From NCBI GenBank assembly GCA_017416505.1, contig JAFQCI010000062.1, forward strand, positions 62,001 through 126,000: a stretch of DNA of 64,000 nt, given 5' to 3'. The notes beneath the pieces were generated by a model. That model made no database searches. It was not told the origin of the DNA and saw only the letters and a list, made by a program, of their open reading frames with translations. Numbering within the stretch: position 1 is the stretch's first letter; every line of letters starts with the position of its first letter. Origin of the DNA: Lachnospiraceae bacterium. GTDB lineage: Bacteria > Bacillota_A > Clostridia > Lachnospirales > Lachnospiraceae. The translations under genes were made by a program, and so were the position numbers. Shown here piece by piece: positions 47,076-54,973 of this stretch.

Positions 47076-47735
47076 TTATTCATTTTCTTTCTCTTCATCC
47101 CAGTATACCAAAAGCCCCTTTACTCCACCACTAAAGAAGAAATAGGCTATACTTACTACTATCAGTAAAAATCCTATAGAAATTTTTTTCGTATCAACTT
47201 CAAGGGAATCCTGACAAATAATATAGTCAGTAATCACCAGTTCATCAATTTCCTCCTTCGACTCTACCCCAAAAAGCTTTTGATACCATGAATCTTCCAA
47301 TTCATCTCCAAAAGCTTTCACTATCCTTCCCTCAAAATAAGCAGAATTTCCTTTTCCTCCAATATAACTATCTAACTCTTTTATCAGTCCTCGGTCTTCA
47401 TCATTTACAAATATATTAATATATTTTCCATCCGCTATTTTTATCGTATAGGTACAATAAAATGTACCACCACCCAGACCAATTGCTCCGTATGGCGAAG
47501 AACAAAAACTGTTTTCGTTTCCCTGAATTTCATAATATCCCGCATACTCTCGTATCACTCCCCTTACATACTGTCCATCTTTTATCTGGTATTCCTCCAG
47601 TTCACTAATAGATAGTGCATTCCAACCTTTTAAAAGACTTAAAAGTCCTAAAACTAATACCAACACCCCTAATAAAAACAGGATGGCTGTTATAATATAG
47701 CCCTTTGACACGTTAATGGTAAATCTTCTCTTCAT
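47076..47735 (-). CDS. Two-helix membrane protein, paralogue of 51292..51951
   Basis: 219 residues from ATG 47735 (MKRRFTINVSKGYI); the frame extends 23 codons further, but GGGAGAGGAATC right before this ATG decides the start. One N-terminal helix (about 13-36), an extracellular domain with DSYIGGKGNSAYFEG, and a C-terminal helix followed by VYWDEE. Strikingly similar to the protein at 51292..51951, including the terminal segment. Function unknown. It is first in the operon with the 159-residue protein and the ABC exporter. Confidence 0.7.
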   Translation of the reverse strand: MKRRFTINVSKGYIITAILFLLGVLVLVLGLLSLLKGWNALSISELEEYQIKDGQYVRGVIREYAGYYEIQGNENSFCSSPYGAIGLGGGTFYCTYTIKIADGKYINIFVNDEDRGLIKELDSYIGGKGNSAYFEGRIVKAFGDELEDSWYQKLFGVESKEEIDELVITDYIICQDSLEVDTKKISIGFLLIVVSIAYFFFSGGVKGLLVYWDEEKENE

Positions 47736-47842
47736 GATTCCTCTCCCTATGTATTGAAAAAAAAAAGTCTTTCTCCTATACCCCGCCAAATATCCTTGAC
47801 ACAACAGATTTCTTTCAAGCTACTGAAATACGCAAGTAAAAA

Positions 47843-47855
47843 TGTACGAACGACA
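47843..47855 (-). promoter_or_regulatory. Single LytTR-like half-site upstream of the 47076..47735 gene
   Basis: TGTCGTTCGTACA on the minus strand. It sits in a segment that parallels the one before ldhA, including ACTTGCGTATTTCAG and AGCTTGAAAG; a possible -35 TTGAAA and -10 GATATT follow. Confidence 0.4.
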
Positions 47856-47924
47856 TCTGACTATTTTTTTGTTTCTTTAATTTGTATTATTTTCATTTTC
47901 AGGCATAGGATTTTTTCATATGTT

Positions 47925-47966
47925 GTTAAAGTCAAGCTAATACATAATATTTAGCTTGACTCTAAC
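47925..47966. terminator. Hairpin downstream of the lipoprotein gene, copy of 43575..43614
   Basis: GTTAAAGTCAAGCTAA/TTAGCTTGACTCTAAC with one mismatch and a 10-base loop, 45 bases after the stop of the lipoprotein gene. Probable terminator. Confidence 0.55.
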
Positions 47967-48010
47967 CTGTTTACATTTTAATTCATACTCTTACTGTCTT
48001 CTAATACTAC

Positions 48011-48721
48011 CTAATAATTTGGCACATATATATTCGGAATATTGGAAGTCTTGTAATACTTATACTCACTGACTCCTGCAAATCGCATCCAGTCTGAACC
48101 GAAGAAAGTTACTGTAGCTATATCACCTTCCAACGTAATAGTTCCTCTGAAAACTTTATCACCCCGGTCAGCTAAAAAAGTAATTCCCTCCTCTGTGCGT
48201 TCACCTACACATTCATCCAAAGAAGTCAATCTATATATCCCTATCTGGATTTTATATGTTCCATCTGCATTCTTTTGAATTTCAAGATCAGGTTCATCAA
48301 CATCATAAGAATTATATTCTCCAACAAATGGGTCCAAAGTAGTATCCTCATCATCTTTTTGAGATTCATTTTCAGTTTCTGAATCAATATCTTCCTTCTT
48401 CTTTGATGTACTTTCTGTGTTTTCAGCTTCTGTAGCACCGTTTGTCTTATCCTCTATTGTAGCCTTTGTCACATTCTCTGTTGCATCTTCTGTCGTATCT
48501 TCTGTTACATCCTCCAAATCATCCGACGAGCGACTTTCTACTTTTTCAGTTCCTTTTTCTGTAGTACTTTTGGAATCATCAGTAATATCCTTCTCATCAC
48601 CATGATCCATTATTTCACTTAACTCTGTTTTGTTATCTGTGTTATTTTCTTTCGTTTTTCCACAAGCACAAAGTGATACTGCCATAAAGCATGTAACACT
48701 TATAATTAAAAAACGCTTCAT
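48011..48721 (-). CDS. Secreted lipoprotein with Thr/Glu/Asp-rich linker
   Basis: 236 residues. Lipoprotein signal peptide with lipobox ending LCAC near residues 17-20, then an acidic Thr/Glu/Asp/Lys-rich low-complexity stretch (about 25-130; DLEDVTEDTTEDATENV style) and a compact C-terminal domain of about 100 residues with FVGEYNSYD, GTYKIQIGIYRLT and GSDWMRFAG. The C-terminal domain looks like a small beta-barrel such as those binding envelope ligands; no family is assigned. GGGAGGATATAGG precedes the ATG. Confidence 0.7.
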   Translation of the reverse strand: MKRFLIISVTCFMAVSLCACGKTKENNTDNKTELSEIMDHGDEKDITDDSKSTTEKGTEKVESRSSDDLEDVTEDTTEDATENVTKATIEDKTNGATEAENTESTSKKKEDIDSETENESQKDDEDTTLDPFVGEYNSYDVDEPDLEIQKNADGTYKIQIGIYRLTSLDECVGERTEEGITFLADRGDKVFRGTITLEGDIATVTFFGSDWMRFAGVSEYKYYKTSNIPNIYVPNY

Positions 48722-48969
48722 CCTATATCCTCCCTATCATAATACAGCCAATTAAGCCATTCAACTAATTTTAATCTCAAACTAATTCCAACCATTGGCA
48801 TCGTTATTAACCATATCACAAATTGTAAAATTAAAAAAGTGTATAGTAAGCATTTTAAATCAAAAAGTGCTATTTAGATTCCACTGAAATCAGTTTAAAA
48901 ATTTTTCAATATCAGCCCATGCTATCAGAAATGTACAATACACGTATTCTTTGTAAAAAATATTATGAA

Positions 48970-49035
48970 TTAATAAACATCATCTATCTGCACCAGACTT
49001 GCATAATTACATGAAGATACTACATAAAAAATCAT
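48970..49035 (-). CDS. Tiny ORF (21 residues) behind a LytTR-type promoter; possible signal peptide precursor
   Basis: MIFYVVSSCNYASLVQIDDV then Y, stop. The ATG at 49035 has an excellent ribosome region (AAAGGGGGATAAGGACT) and lies 25 bases after the -10 of a promoter that directly follows the direct-repeat operator. It contains one Cys, a hydrophobic start and an acidic end, the general layout of short peptide signals, but it is much shorter than AgrD and no AgrB is nearby. It could equally be a leader peptide or chance. Confidence 0.3.
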   Translation of the reverse strand: MIFYVVSSCNYASLVQIDDVY

Positions 49036-49059
49036 AGTCCTTATCCCCCTTTCTTTTAC

Positions 49060-49126
49060 AAAATAACAGATAAAAACTATGATTGCAACGATAACTTCGT
49101 GAACGTCGACTTAACTTCGTGAACGT
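49060..49126 (-). promoter_or_regulatory. LytTR-type operator and promoter, site A
   Basis: Minus strand ACGTTCACGAAGTTA occurs twice with 20-bp period (49126-49112 and 49106-49092). Three bases further is TTGCAA (49088-49083), then a 17-base spacer and TATTTT (49065-49060). Site B at 57804..57870 has the same layout. The adjacent GHKL/LytTR gene pair is the obvious candidate regulator. Confidence 0.6.
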
Positions 49127-49138
49127 TATATTTTTATT

Positions 49139-50476
49139 CTATTTTCTTCTTAATGGCAGAATCACTTCTACCTTAAATTCCTCCTCTTCATATTTCCATG
49201 AAAAAGTTCCATGATTTTTTTCTACCGTTTCCTTTACATTCTTAAGTCCGATTCCATGGTCTTTTTTATTCTGTTTAGAAGTCTGTGGTAACCCACTGCT
49301 TTTATCCCCCACCTTTTCCCTTGAGGTATTGGAAATTTCTAGTTTCATATTCGTTTTCCCCTGAGATATGTTTAGTTTAAAATATTTCGAATCCTGATTC
49401 TGATTGAAAGAGTTTAATTCTTCTACTGCATTTTGAATCAAATTCGAAACAATAGTACATAACTCTATGGAATCCATCTCTATTTCCTCTTTACACGTTC
49501 CCTTAACAACTACTTTCGCATCCTTTATCTGTGGAATTAAGCCATTGATAAGAATATCCATAACATCATTTCCTACAGTATAATACGTTGGTTTTAATTC
49601 CTGAACCCGATGTTCTAACTGACCAATATAGTCCATTACCATTTGCTTATCGTCTTTCTCCGCCATTCCTTTTAAGCAAATTAAATAGTTGATGAAATCA
49701 TGCCTGAATCTTCTGGTTCCCTCCTCTTTCTTTAACATTTCTTCGTAATAGTTCTTTTGTATTTCCATTAACATTTTTTCTGTTTCAAAACTATTCTTTA
49801 TTTTTTTATTCGTATCATTGATATAAAGTACAAACAACACAAGAAATATCATACTGCTAAAGGCAAAAAGAGATAATACATTAGCAAAATCATTGAATTT
49901 CGTATTGGTAACATAAGCGGAGGCATAACCTAATCCTCCTATGGTCAACGGAATTGATATCCCCATAATACACATGGAAAAATAGATAAATATTTGAGTT
50001 ATTCTATTTTTTACTTTTCTCTCCAATTTGATTATCTTATATTTTTTAATGAGAGCCACCACTAAGAAAATAACCAATAAAATGCTACAACCAGCCAACT
50101 CCATTCCATCATTTATAGAACTAATTTCAATGTGATACATCATACATATCATCGTTTCAATCACATAGTTTAAACACACATTGGTAAAATAAACCTCCAG
50201 CGGCAAAAGTATTTTTTCCTTAAAATTGCTATCAACGATAAAGCCAAACAATACCAAAGTCACTGCAAATTCAATCACTGACCGTGGAACAAAAGTATTT
50301 GTTGCAATATCCGTACACAATACTAAAATAATATAAACAACACTTCCGAAAACACTGAACCAATTAAATTTACACTTTTTCTTAAAGAAAATATAATTTA
50401 TAAAAAAACATTGCAAAAAATTAATAACAAAACTTCCTATAGCAATTAAATTTGAACTATCTATAGTTAACGTCAT
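49139..50476 (-). CDS. GHKL-domain sensor histidine kinase (AgrC/BlpH-like)
   Basis: 445 residues. Six or seven membrane helices in residues 1 to about 215, a dimerisation helix with FRHDFINYL (phospho-acceptor His), and a GHKL ATPase part with SNLIQNAVEEL and GIGLKNVKETV. This architecture typically senses extracellular peptides and phosphorylates LytTR regulators. The start overlaps the regulator gene by 20 bases. No peptide-processing gene (AgrB or C39 exporter) lies in the window. Confidence 0.92.
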   Translation of the reverse strand: MTLTIDSSNLIAIGSFVINFLQCFFINYIFFKKKCKFNWFSVFGSVVYIILVLCTDIATNTFVPRSVIEFAVTLVLFGFIVDSNFKEKILLPLEVYFTNVCLNYVIETMICMMYHIEISSINDGMELAGCSILLVIFLVVALIKKYKIIKLERKVKNRITQIFIYFSMCIMGISIPLTIGGLGYASAYVTNTKFNDFANVLSLFAFSSMIFLVLFVLYINDTNKKIKNSFETEKMLMEIQKNYYEEMLKKEEGTRRFRHDFINYLICLKGMAEKDDKQMVMDYIGQLEHRVQELKPTYYTVGNDVMDILINGLIPQIKDAKVVVKGTCKEEIEMDSIELCTIVSNLIQNAVEELNSFNQNQDSKYFKLNISQGKTNMKLEISNTSREKVGDKSSGLPQTSKQNKKDHGIGLKNVKETVEKNHGTFSWKYEEEEFKVEVILPLRRK

Positions 50477-51152
50477 ATTCTATGTACCGCCTCTCAAATT
50501 CCTTCCTATTCCTTACAGAAACTTTTAATTTCATTCCATCAATACAAATAGTTCCGTTACTATATTCATCTATCCATGCCAAATTAATAAGATAGGTTCT
50601 GTTAATCCGGAAAAAGAATCTCTGATCCAATACACCTTCCAATTGCGTTAATGATGTATCTTTCCGGTACTTTCCATTTTTCACAGTTAATTCTATATAA
50701 CTGTCTACGGCTTTGATGTATTTAATATTTTTTAAGTAAATTTCACACTTTGTCCTTTCTTTGTATACCTCTATCGTTTCCATCTTCAAGAAATTTCTAT
50801 ATACTCTTTCTAACACTTCTTTTACTTCTTCTTTATCAAATGGTTTCGTGACAAAATCATACGCATTAATTTTAAATACTTCCTTAAAGCGTTCTGTTCT
50901 ACTTGTAGCCATAATAATCTTGCAGTCAACAGCCTTTTTTCTTAATTTATGCCCAAGTTCGATTCCATCCATTTGAGGCATTTCAATATCTAAAAATAAT
51001 ACATCTAAATTTTCAGCCTCATCTATTACTTCTTCTCCAGAACGAAATGATACAACTTGTCCGCTTATTCCCAATTCTTCTAAGCACTCTTCAATCAAAG
51101 CTTTTAACAGCTCTAATATCATAATCTCATCATCACAAATCCCTATTCTCAT
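50457..51152 (-). CDS. LytTR-family response regulator
   Basis: 231 residues from ATG 51152 (AGAGAGAGA 8 bases upstream; an ATG eight codons earlier lacks a ribosome site). Receiver domain with D55 (VLFLDIEMPQMDGIEL) and TKPF lysine, then a LytTR DNA-binding domain (YLKNIKYIKAVDSYIEL, FFRINRTYLINLAWI). Such proteins bind direct repeats spaced about two helical turns, as found at sites A and B. First gene of the operon; promoter at 51217..51245. Confidence 0.94.
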   Translation of the reverse strand: MRIGICDDEIMILELLKALIEECLEELGISGQVVSFRSGEEVIDEAENLDVLFLDIEMPQMDGIELGHKLRKKAVDCKIIMATSRTERFKEVFKINAYDFVTKPFDKEEVKEVLERVYRNFLKMETIEVYKERTKCEIYLKNIKYIKAVDSYIELTVKNGKYRKDTSLTQLEGVLDQRFFFRINRTYLINLAWIDEYSNGTICIDGMKLKVSVRNRKEFERRYIEYDVNYR

Positions 51153-51216
51153 CCCATGTATCTCTCTCTTTACCATAATTTATCTGTTTGCAATTTTATC
51201 CCTCATTACATCTATC

Positions 51217-51245
51217 ATTATACCATTTCCACCAAATAATGTAAA
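51217..51245 (-). promoter_or_regulatory. Predicted strong promoter of the GHKL/LytTR operon
   Basis: Minus strand TTTACA (51245-51240), exactly 17 bases, then perfect TATAAT (51222-51217), 41 bases before the upstream-most ATG. Confidence 0.7.
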
Positions 51246-51291
51246 CAAAGAAACTACTCCGGCAGCGAATTGTTATCTTCCTGCACCTCAC

Positions 51292-51951
51292 CTATTCACT
51301 TTCTTCCTCTTCATCCCAGTACACCAAAAGCCCTTTTACTCCACCACTAAAAAAGAAATAGGCTATACTTACTACTATCAATAAAAATCCTATAGAAATT
51401 TTTTTCGTATCAACTTCAAAAGAATCCTGTAAAATAAAATAATCAGAAATCACCACTTCATCAATTTCCTCTTTGGACTCTATACCTAAAGCCTTTTGAT
51501 ACCAGGATTCATCCATTTCATCTCCTGGCAAGGCTTTTACCACCTTTCCTTCAAAATAAGCAGAATTTCCTTTTCCTCCTATGTAGCTGTTTAATTCTTT
51601 TACCAGCTTATTGTCCTCTTCGTTTACCATTAGAGTAATATACTTTCCGTCCGCTGTTTTTATAGTGTATTCCCAATAAAATACGCCATTTCCAAAACTC
51701 GTCGCTCCGTATGAAGAATGAAAAGTTTCTTCGTCTTCTGGGTCTTCATAATATCCCATATACTCCCGGATTACTCCCTTTACATATTGCCCGCTTTTTA
51801 ACTGAGACTCATATAATTCACTAACAGATATTGCATTCCTCCCTTTTAAAAAACTTAAAAGCCCCAAAATCAAAACCACAACCCCTAATAAAAATATAAT
51901 AGCAGTTATAATATAACCTTTTGTCACATTGATAGTAAATTTTCTTTTCAT
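51292..51951 (-). CDS. Two-helix membrane protein, paralogue of 47076..47735
   Basis: 219 residues. Same plan as its paralogue: FTINVTKGYIITAIIFLLG at the N-terminus, DGKYITLMVNEED, YIGGKGNSAYFEGKVVKA, and the near-identical end SIAYFFFSGGVKGLLVYWDE. Terminal regions are more conserved than the middle. Immediately upstream (minus direction) is a truncated ABC ATPase fragment, suggesting that this copy once belonged to an ABC operon like its sibling. Confidence 0.7.
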   Translation of the reverse strand: MKRKFTINVTKGYIITAIIFLLGVVVLILGLLSFLKGRNAISVSELYESQLKSGQYVKGVIREYMGYYEDPEDEETFHSSYGATSFGNGVFYWEYTIKTADGKYITLMVNEEDNKLVKELNSYIGGKGNSAYFEGKVVKALPGDEMDESWYQKALGIESKEEIDEVVISDYFILQDSFEVDTKKISIGFLLIVVSIAYFFFSGGVKGLLVYWDEEEESE

Positions 51952-51969
51952 GATTCTCTCCTATATACT

Positions 51970-52080
51970 TTAACCCACAATTTTTCCATCTTCGATATGA
52001 ATCACCCGTTTACAACGATTTGCAATGTTTATATCATGGGTAATTAATATTACTGTCTTTACCTTTCTATTTAAAAATGG
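51970..52080 (-). pseudogene. C-terminal remnant of an ABC transporter ATPase
   Basis: About 36 codons, FLNRKVKTVILITHDINI followed by ANRCKRVIHIEDGKIVG and stop. It matches the end of the ATPase at 54196..54858 (GKTVILITHDINVANRCKRV). The rest of the gene, including Walker A, signature and Walker B, is missing; the fragment abuts the SDR stop codon. Confidence 0.85.
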
Positions 52081-52088
52081 TACAGAAT

Positions 52089-52817
52089 CTAAATCCATGC
52101 CCCATCCATCCTAAAAACCTGTCCCGTAACATAGGAATTCATTGTTACAATCTGGTAAATAAAATCTCCTGCCTCCTTACTGCTTCCCAAACGACCGGAA
52201 GGAATCTCACAGGCTAAGTCCTCTAATTCCTCTTTAGAAAAGCAGGCATTCATTGAAGTATCAATGGCACCAAAAGAAACCGCATTTACCTGAATGTTGC
52301 TAGGTGCCAATTCCTTCGCAAGTGCTTTTGTAAAACTGATAATACCGCCTTTTGTAGCAGAATAAGCCACTTCACAGGAAGCCCCTACCTCTCCCCAGAC
52401 AGAACTTACATTAATAATCTTCCCGCTTTTTTTAGACACCATGGAGGGAATGACCTCCTTACACCCATAAAAAACAGAGGATAAATTTGTATTTAAAATA
52501 CGGTTCCACTCTTCCACCGACATATCAGACAATAATCCCACATAAGAAATCCCGGCATTGTTTATCAGCACATCAACATTAGAAAAACGTTCCAAGGTCT
52601 TCCCAATCATTTCATGAACAAAGCTACTGTCCTGCACATCTCCCACCAATGCCAGACAATCTCCTCCATAAGATAAAATTTCATCCTTTACCTCATTTAA
52701 CTCCTTGGCACTTTTCGAAGAATTAATAACTACATTCCAACCTTCCTTTGCAAAGCGAAAGGCTGTTTCTTTCCCAATTCCTCTCGAAGCACCTGTAATC
52801 ACAACGGTTGATTTCAT
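52089..52817 (-). CDS. Short-chain dehydrogenase/reductase (FabG-like)
   Basis: 242 residues from ATG 52817 (GGAGTGAT 8 bases upstream). TGASRGIG nucleotide motif, NNAG in LINNAGISYVG, catalytic Ser in INVSSVWGE and YSATKGG (Tyr-x3-Lys), and the C-terminal GQVFRMDGAW. It resembles 3-oxoacyl-ACP reductase (FabG), but standalone SDRs have varied substrates. The frame continues 45 codons upstream to an ATG at 52952 that also has a ribosome site (AAGGAAAA), across a terminator hairpin. Confidence 0.88.
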   Translation of the reverse strand: MKSTVVITGASRGIGKETAFRFAKEGWNVVINSSKSAKELNEVKDEILSYGGDCLALVGDVQDSSFVHEMIGKTLERFSNVDVLINNAGISYVGLLSDMSVEEWNRILNTNLSSVFYGCKEVIPSMVSKKSGKIINVSSVWGEVGASCEVAYSATKGGIISFTKALAKELAPSNIQVNAVSFGAIDTSMNACFSKEELEDLACEIPSGRLGSSKEAGDFIYQIVTMNSYVTGQVFRMDGAWI

Positions 52818-52835
52818 TCTTATATCACTCCATTC

Positions 52836-52891
52836 GTAAAAAAACAGCCAAAAAGTTTCAAACACTGTTAAGTCATTCTTTTTGGCTGTTT
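52836..52891 (-). terminator. Terminator-like hairpin in the SDR leader
   Basis: Minus strand AAACAGCCAAAAAG pairs over 14 bp with CTTTTTGGCTGTTT, followed by seven T. It ends about 20 bases before the SDR start codon, leaving no room for a promoter in between, so it is either an attenuator or part of the read-through of the peptidase operon. Confidence 0.7.
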
Positions 52892-53005
52892 CATCCTTCA
52901 TAATACCATGTTCTAAAAGTTCCTGCTGTTTCATCTCAAAACGAAACAACATTTTTCCTTGGTATCATTCTATTTATTGCTTACTGTTCACATAAAGTGT
53001 AGCAT

Positions 53006-53791
53006 TTATTGCTCCTCTTCCACAGGAACTTTCTCAAAATGCTGGTAATCTGTTGGTTTTGTCCAACTTCCACCCCAGGTAAATCCATGCTCTATAAACA
53101 ACTGATAACAAGGGTCTTCCGTAGTAATTTTCCCTTCAAATTCTGCCTCACGGTCAGCATATTGTTCCGCACAGGTAGGAAGAACATAAAGTGGGTCGCT
53201 GTTATAAATAACATAAGGGTTATAAAGAGGATTAATGTCAATGGCATATCCAAAAGCATGTAAAGAAAGTTCTGAACTGCCGGATATCGTTCGGTAATTA
53301 AAACAAGATGTATTATTATCCACCATGGAAGCAATATCATCCCCATTGTATTCATCAATTAAGGACATCTTAGCAATCGGATATTTTATCTTATAAAGTT
53401 CATAAAATATTTCTACCAAATCCTGAGCAATGTATTCATTACAAATAATCTGCCCAATATGCTCTTTCTGCTCAAAATCAAAATATAATACCTGCACATA
53501 CTTTAAATCTTCCAATGCAACTTTTACTGATTCATCTTCAAAATCCACAATCATTTTCTGTTGGATTTTATATGGAATGGATTCATAGAAAAAATCCGCT
53601 GCATAAGTCACTCTGTCCGACTGCGGCGTATTGGTAATGTATTCCATAAAAACGGTTTCTTCCTGCTCAATCTTCTTTTGCTCCTCTTTTTTATCTGAGG
53701 TAGATTTAAAATAATAGATACCCAGTCCGACGCAAATCAATATAGAAAAAACAAGAATTGTCTTTAATACTTTCACTGTTTTCAATTTCAT
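53006..53791 (-). CDS. M15-family D-Ala-D-Ala carboxypeptidase-like protein
   Basis: 261 residues from ATG 53791. Membrane anchor at about 9-27, then an extracellular domain. Peptidase_M15 motif residues: SLHAFGYAIDINPLYNP (His...Asp Zn ligands), GFTWGGSW and the final DYQHFE (third ligand region). It trims cell-wall peptides outside the membrane. Gene start follows the 90-residue protein gene by 15 bases, and an ABC operon lies upstream. Confidence 0.88.
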   Translation of the reverse strand: MKLKTVKVLKTILVFSILICVGLGIYYFKSTSDKKEEQKKIEQEETVFMEYITNTPQSDRVTYAADFFYESIPYKIQQKMIVDFEDESVKVALEDLKYVQVLYFDFEQKEHIGQIICNEYIAQDLVEIFYELYKIKYPIAKMSLIDEYNGDDIASMVDNNTSCFNYRTISGSSELSLHAFGYAIDINPLYNPYVIYNSDPLYVLPTCAEQYADREAEFEGKITTEDPCYQLFIEHGFTWGGSWTKPTDYQHFEKVPVEEEQ

Positions 53792-53806
53792 CACCTTCCA
53801 CTTTCA

Positions 53807-54079
53807 TCAAAATTCATCTTCTTCTATCAAATGAAACTCCAGATAGTCAAAAGGAACGTCCTCAATAAAACTATCCCTGTTGAATCTGGTTTTGTCATGC
53901 AGAAGAAATTCTTTTATATTCTTTTCCAACCAGATAGGTTGTTGTAAATCAAATTCATAACAAATCAGTTCCAGACTCCGATATACCTTCTTGGTGCGGC
54001 TCAAATCCTCCTCCACATTTACTACCGTGTCCCTTAGAAGCCGGTTGTCCTTCATTAGTTTACCCCAAACACGAAACAT
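53807..54079 (-). CDS. Small conserved Lachnospiraceae protein of unknown function
   Basis: 90 residues. MFRVWGKLMKDNRLLRDTVV, then SRTKKVYRSLELICYEFDLQ, QPIWL, HDKTRFNRDSFIE and a DYLEFHLIEED end. I recall close relatives of this pattern in many Lachnospiraceae genomes, without assigned function. Soluble and charged, with no signal peptide. Likely co-transcribed with the M15 peptidase gene downstream. Confidence 0.75.
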   Translation of the reverse strand: MFRVWGKLMKDNRLLRDTVVNVEEDLSRTKKVYRSLELICYEFDLQQPIWLEKNIKEFLLHDKTRFNRDSFIEDVPFDYLEFHLIEEDEF

Positions 54080-54195
54080 ATCGTCACAATCCTTTCTGAT
54101 TTACAATATACCAAAATTTCAGCAAATATACAACCTAAAAAAAGATTTGCATTGCTTTGCAAATCTTTTTCTTTCCTTTATATTCTTCTGAAAAT

Positions 54196-54858
54196 CTAAT
54201 CTTCAACCCACAACTTACCATCCTCTATATGAATCACCCGTTTACAACGATTCGCAACATTAATATCATGCGTAATTAATATTACCGTCTTTCCATTCTT
54301 ATTAATTTCCTCGAAACACTTCATGATTTCATTTCCTGTATTCTGATCTAATGCTCCGGTAGGCTCGTCTGCCAGTAAAACTGAAGTATCCGCAGCCAAT
54401 GCTCTGGCAATGGCACAACGTTGTTGTTGTCCGCCAGATAAATGAGCTGGAATTTTATTCTTCAAATCAGCAATCCCCATTTTCTCAAGATACTCCATCA
54501 CAATAGGCTTTCTATGTTTTATATGCCTTGCAATCAAAGGCATTTCTACATTCTCATAAACGGTGTATTTATCCATCAGAGCAAAGTTTTGAAATACAAA
54601 ACTGATATTTTCTTTTCGAAATTCATGTAACTCCTTTAAGTCACAAGCAGTAATTTCCTTATCGCGAAACATATACTTTCCGGATGTTGCATGGTCCATA
54701 GCACCTATAATGTTAAGTAACGTAGATTTCCCAGACCCGGAAGTCCCCACGATTGCTACAAATTCTCCTTCCTCTATTTTCAAATCGATTCCCCTCAAAG
54801 CATGGGTTACCTGTTCCTTATTCTTATAATCTTTTCTTATATCTTCAAGTATAATCAT
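54196..54858 (-). CDS. ABC transporter ATP-binding protein of the LytTR-site operon
   Basis: 220 residues. Walker A GTSGSGKSTLL, Q-loop FVFQNFALMD, signature LSGGQQQRCAIARALA, Walker B VLLADEPTGALD and LITHDINVA intact. Last gene of an operon of two FtsX-like permeases plus this ATPase. A remnant of a second, closely similar copy is at 51970..52080. Confidence 0.95.
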   Translation of the reverse strand: MIILEDIRKDYKNKEQVTHALRGIDLKIEEGEFVAIVGTSGSGKSTLLNIIGAMDHATSGKYMFRDKEITACDLKELHEFRKENISFVFQNFALMDKYTVYENVEMPLIARHIKHRKPIVMEYLEKMGIADLKNKIPAHLSGGQQQRCAIARALAADTSVLLADEPTGALDQNTGNEIMKCFEEINKNGKTVILITHDINVANRCKRVIHIEDGKLWVED

Positions 54859-54973
54859 CTCGTACCTCTCTAACTATAATATGAACTACCATAGTAAAAC
54901 CAACCGAATTGCGATAGTCTCATCTCAATCCTCTCTGTCATATATCCTCCATATAGTTTTACGTTTTCATTCA

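Larger units (their letters stand above)
48722..49138. other. Regulatory gap with LytTR operator and a 21-codon ORF
   Basis: 417 bases between the lipoprotein and the GHKL kinase. It holds the direct-repeat operator, a predicted promoter and a small ORF (separate entries). The remaining 48722..48969 is AT-rich with no clear structure. Confidence 0.5.

Noticed and set aside
49139..51152. Full agr-type quorum-sensing locus
   Set aside because: The kinase and regulator fit, but no AgrB protease and no convincing AgrD-length peptide are present; only a tentative 21-codon ORF.
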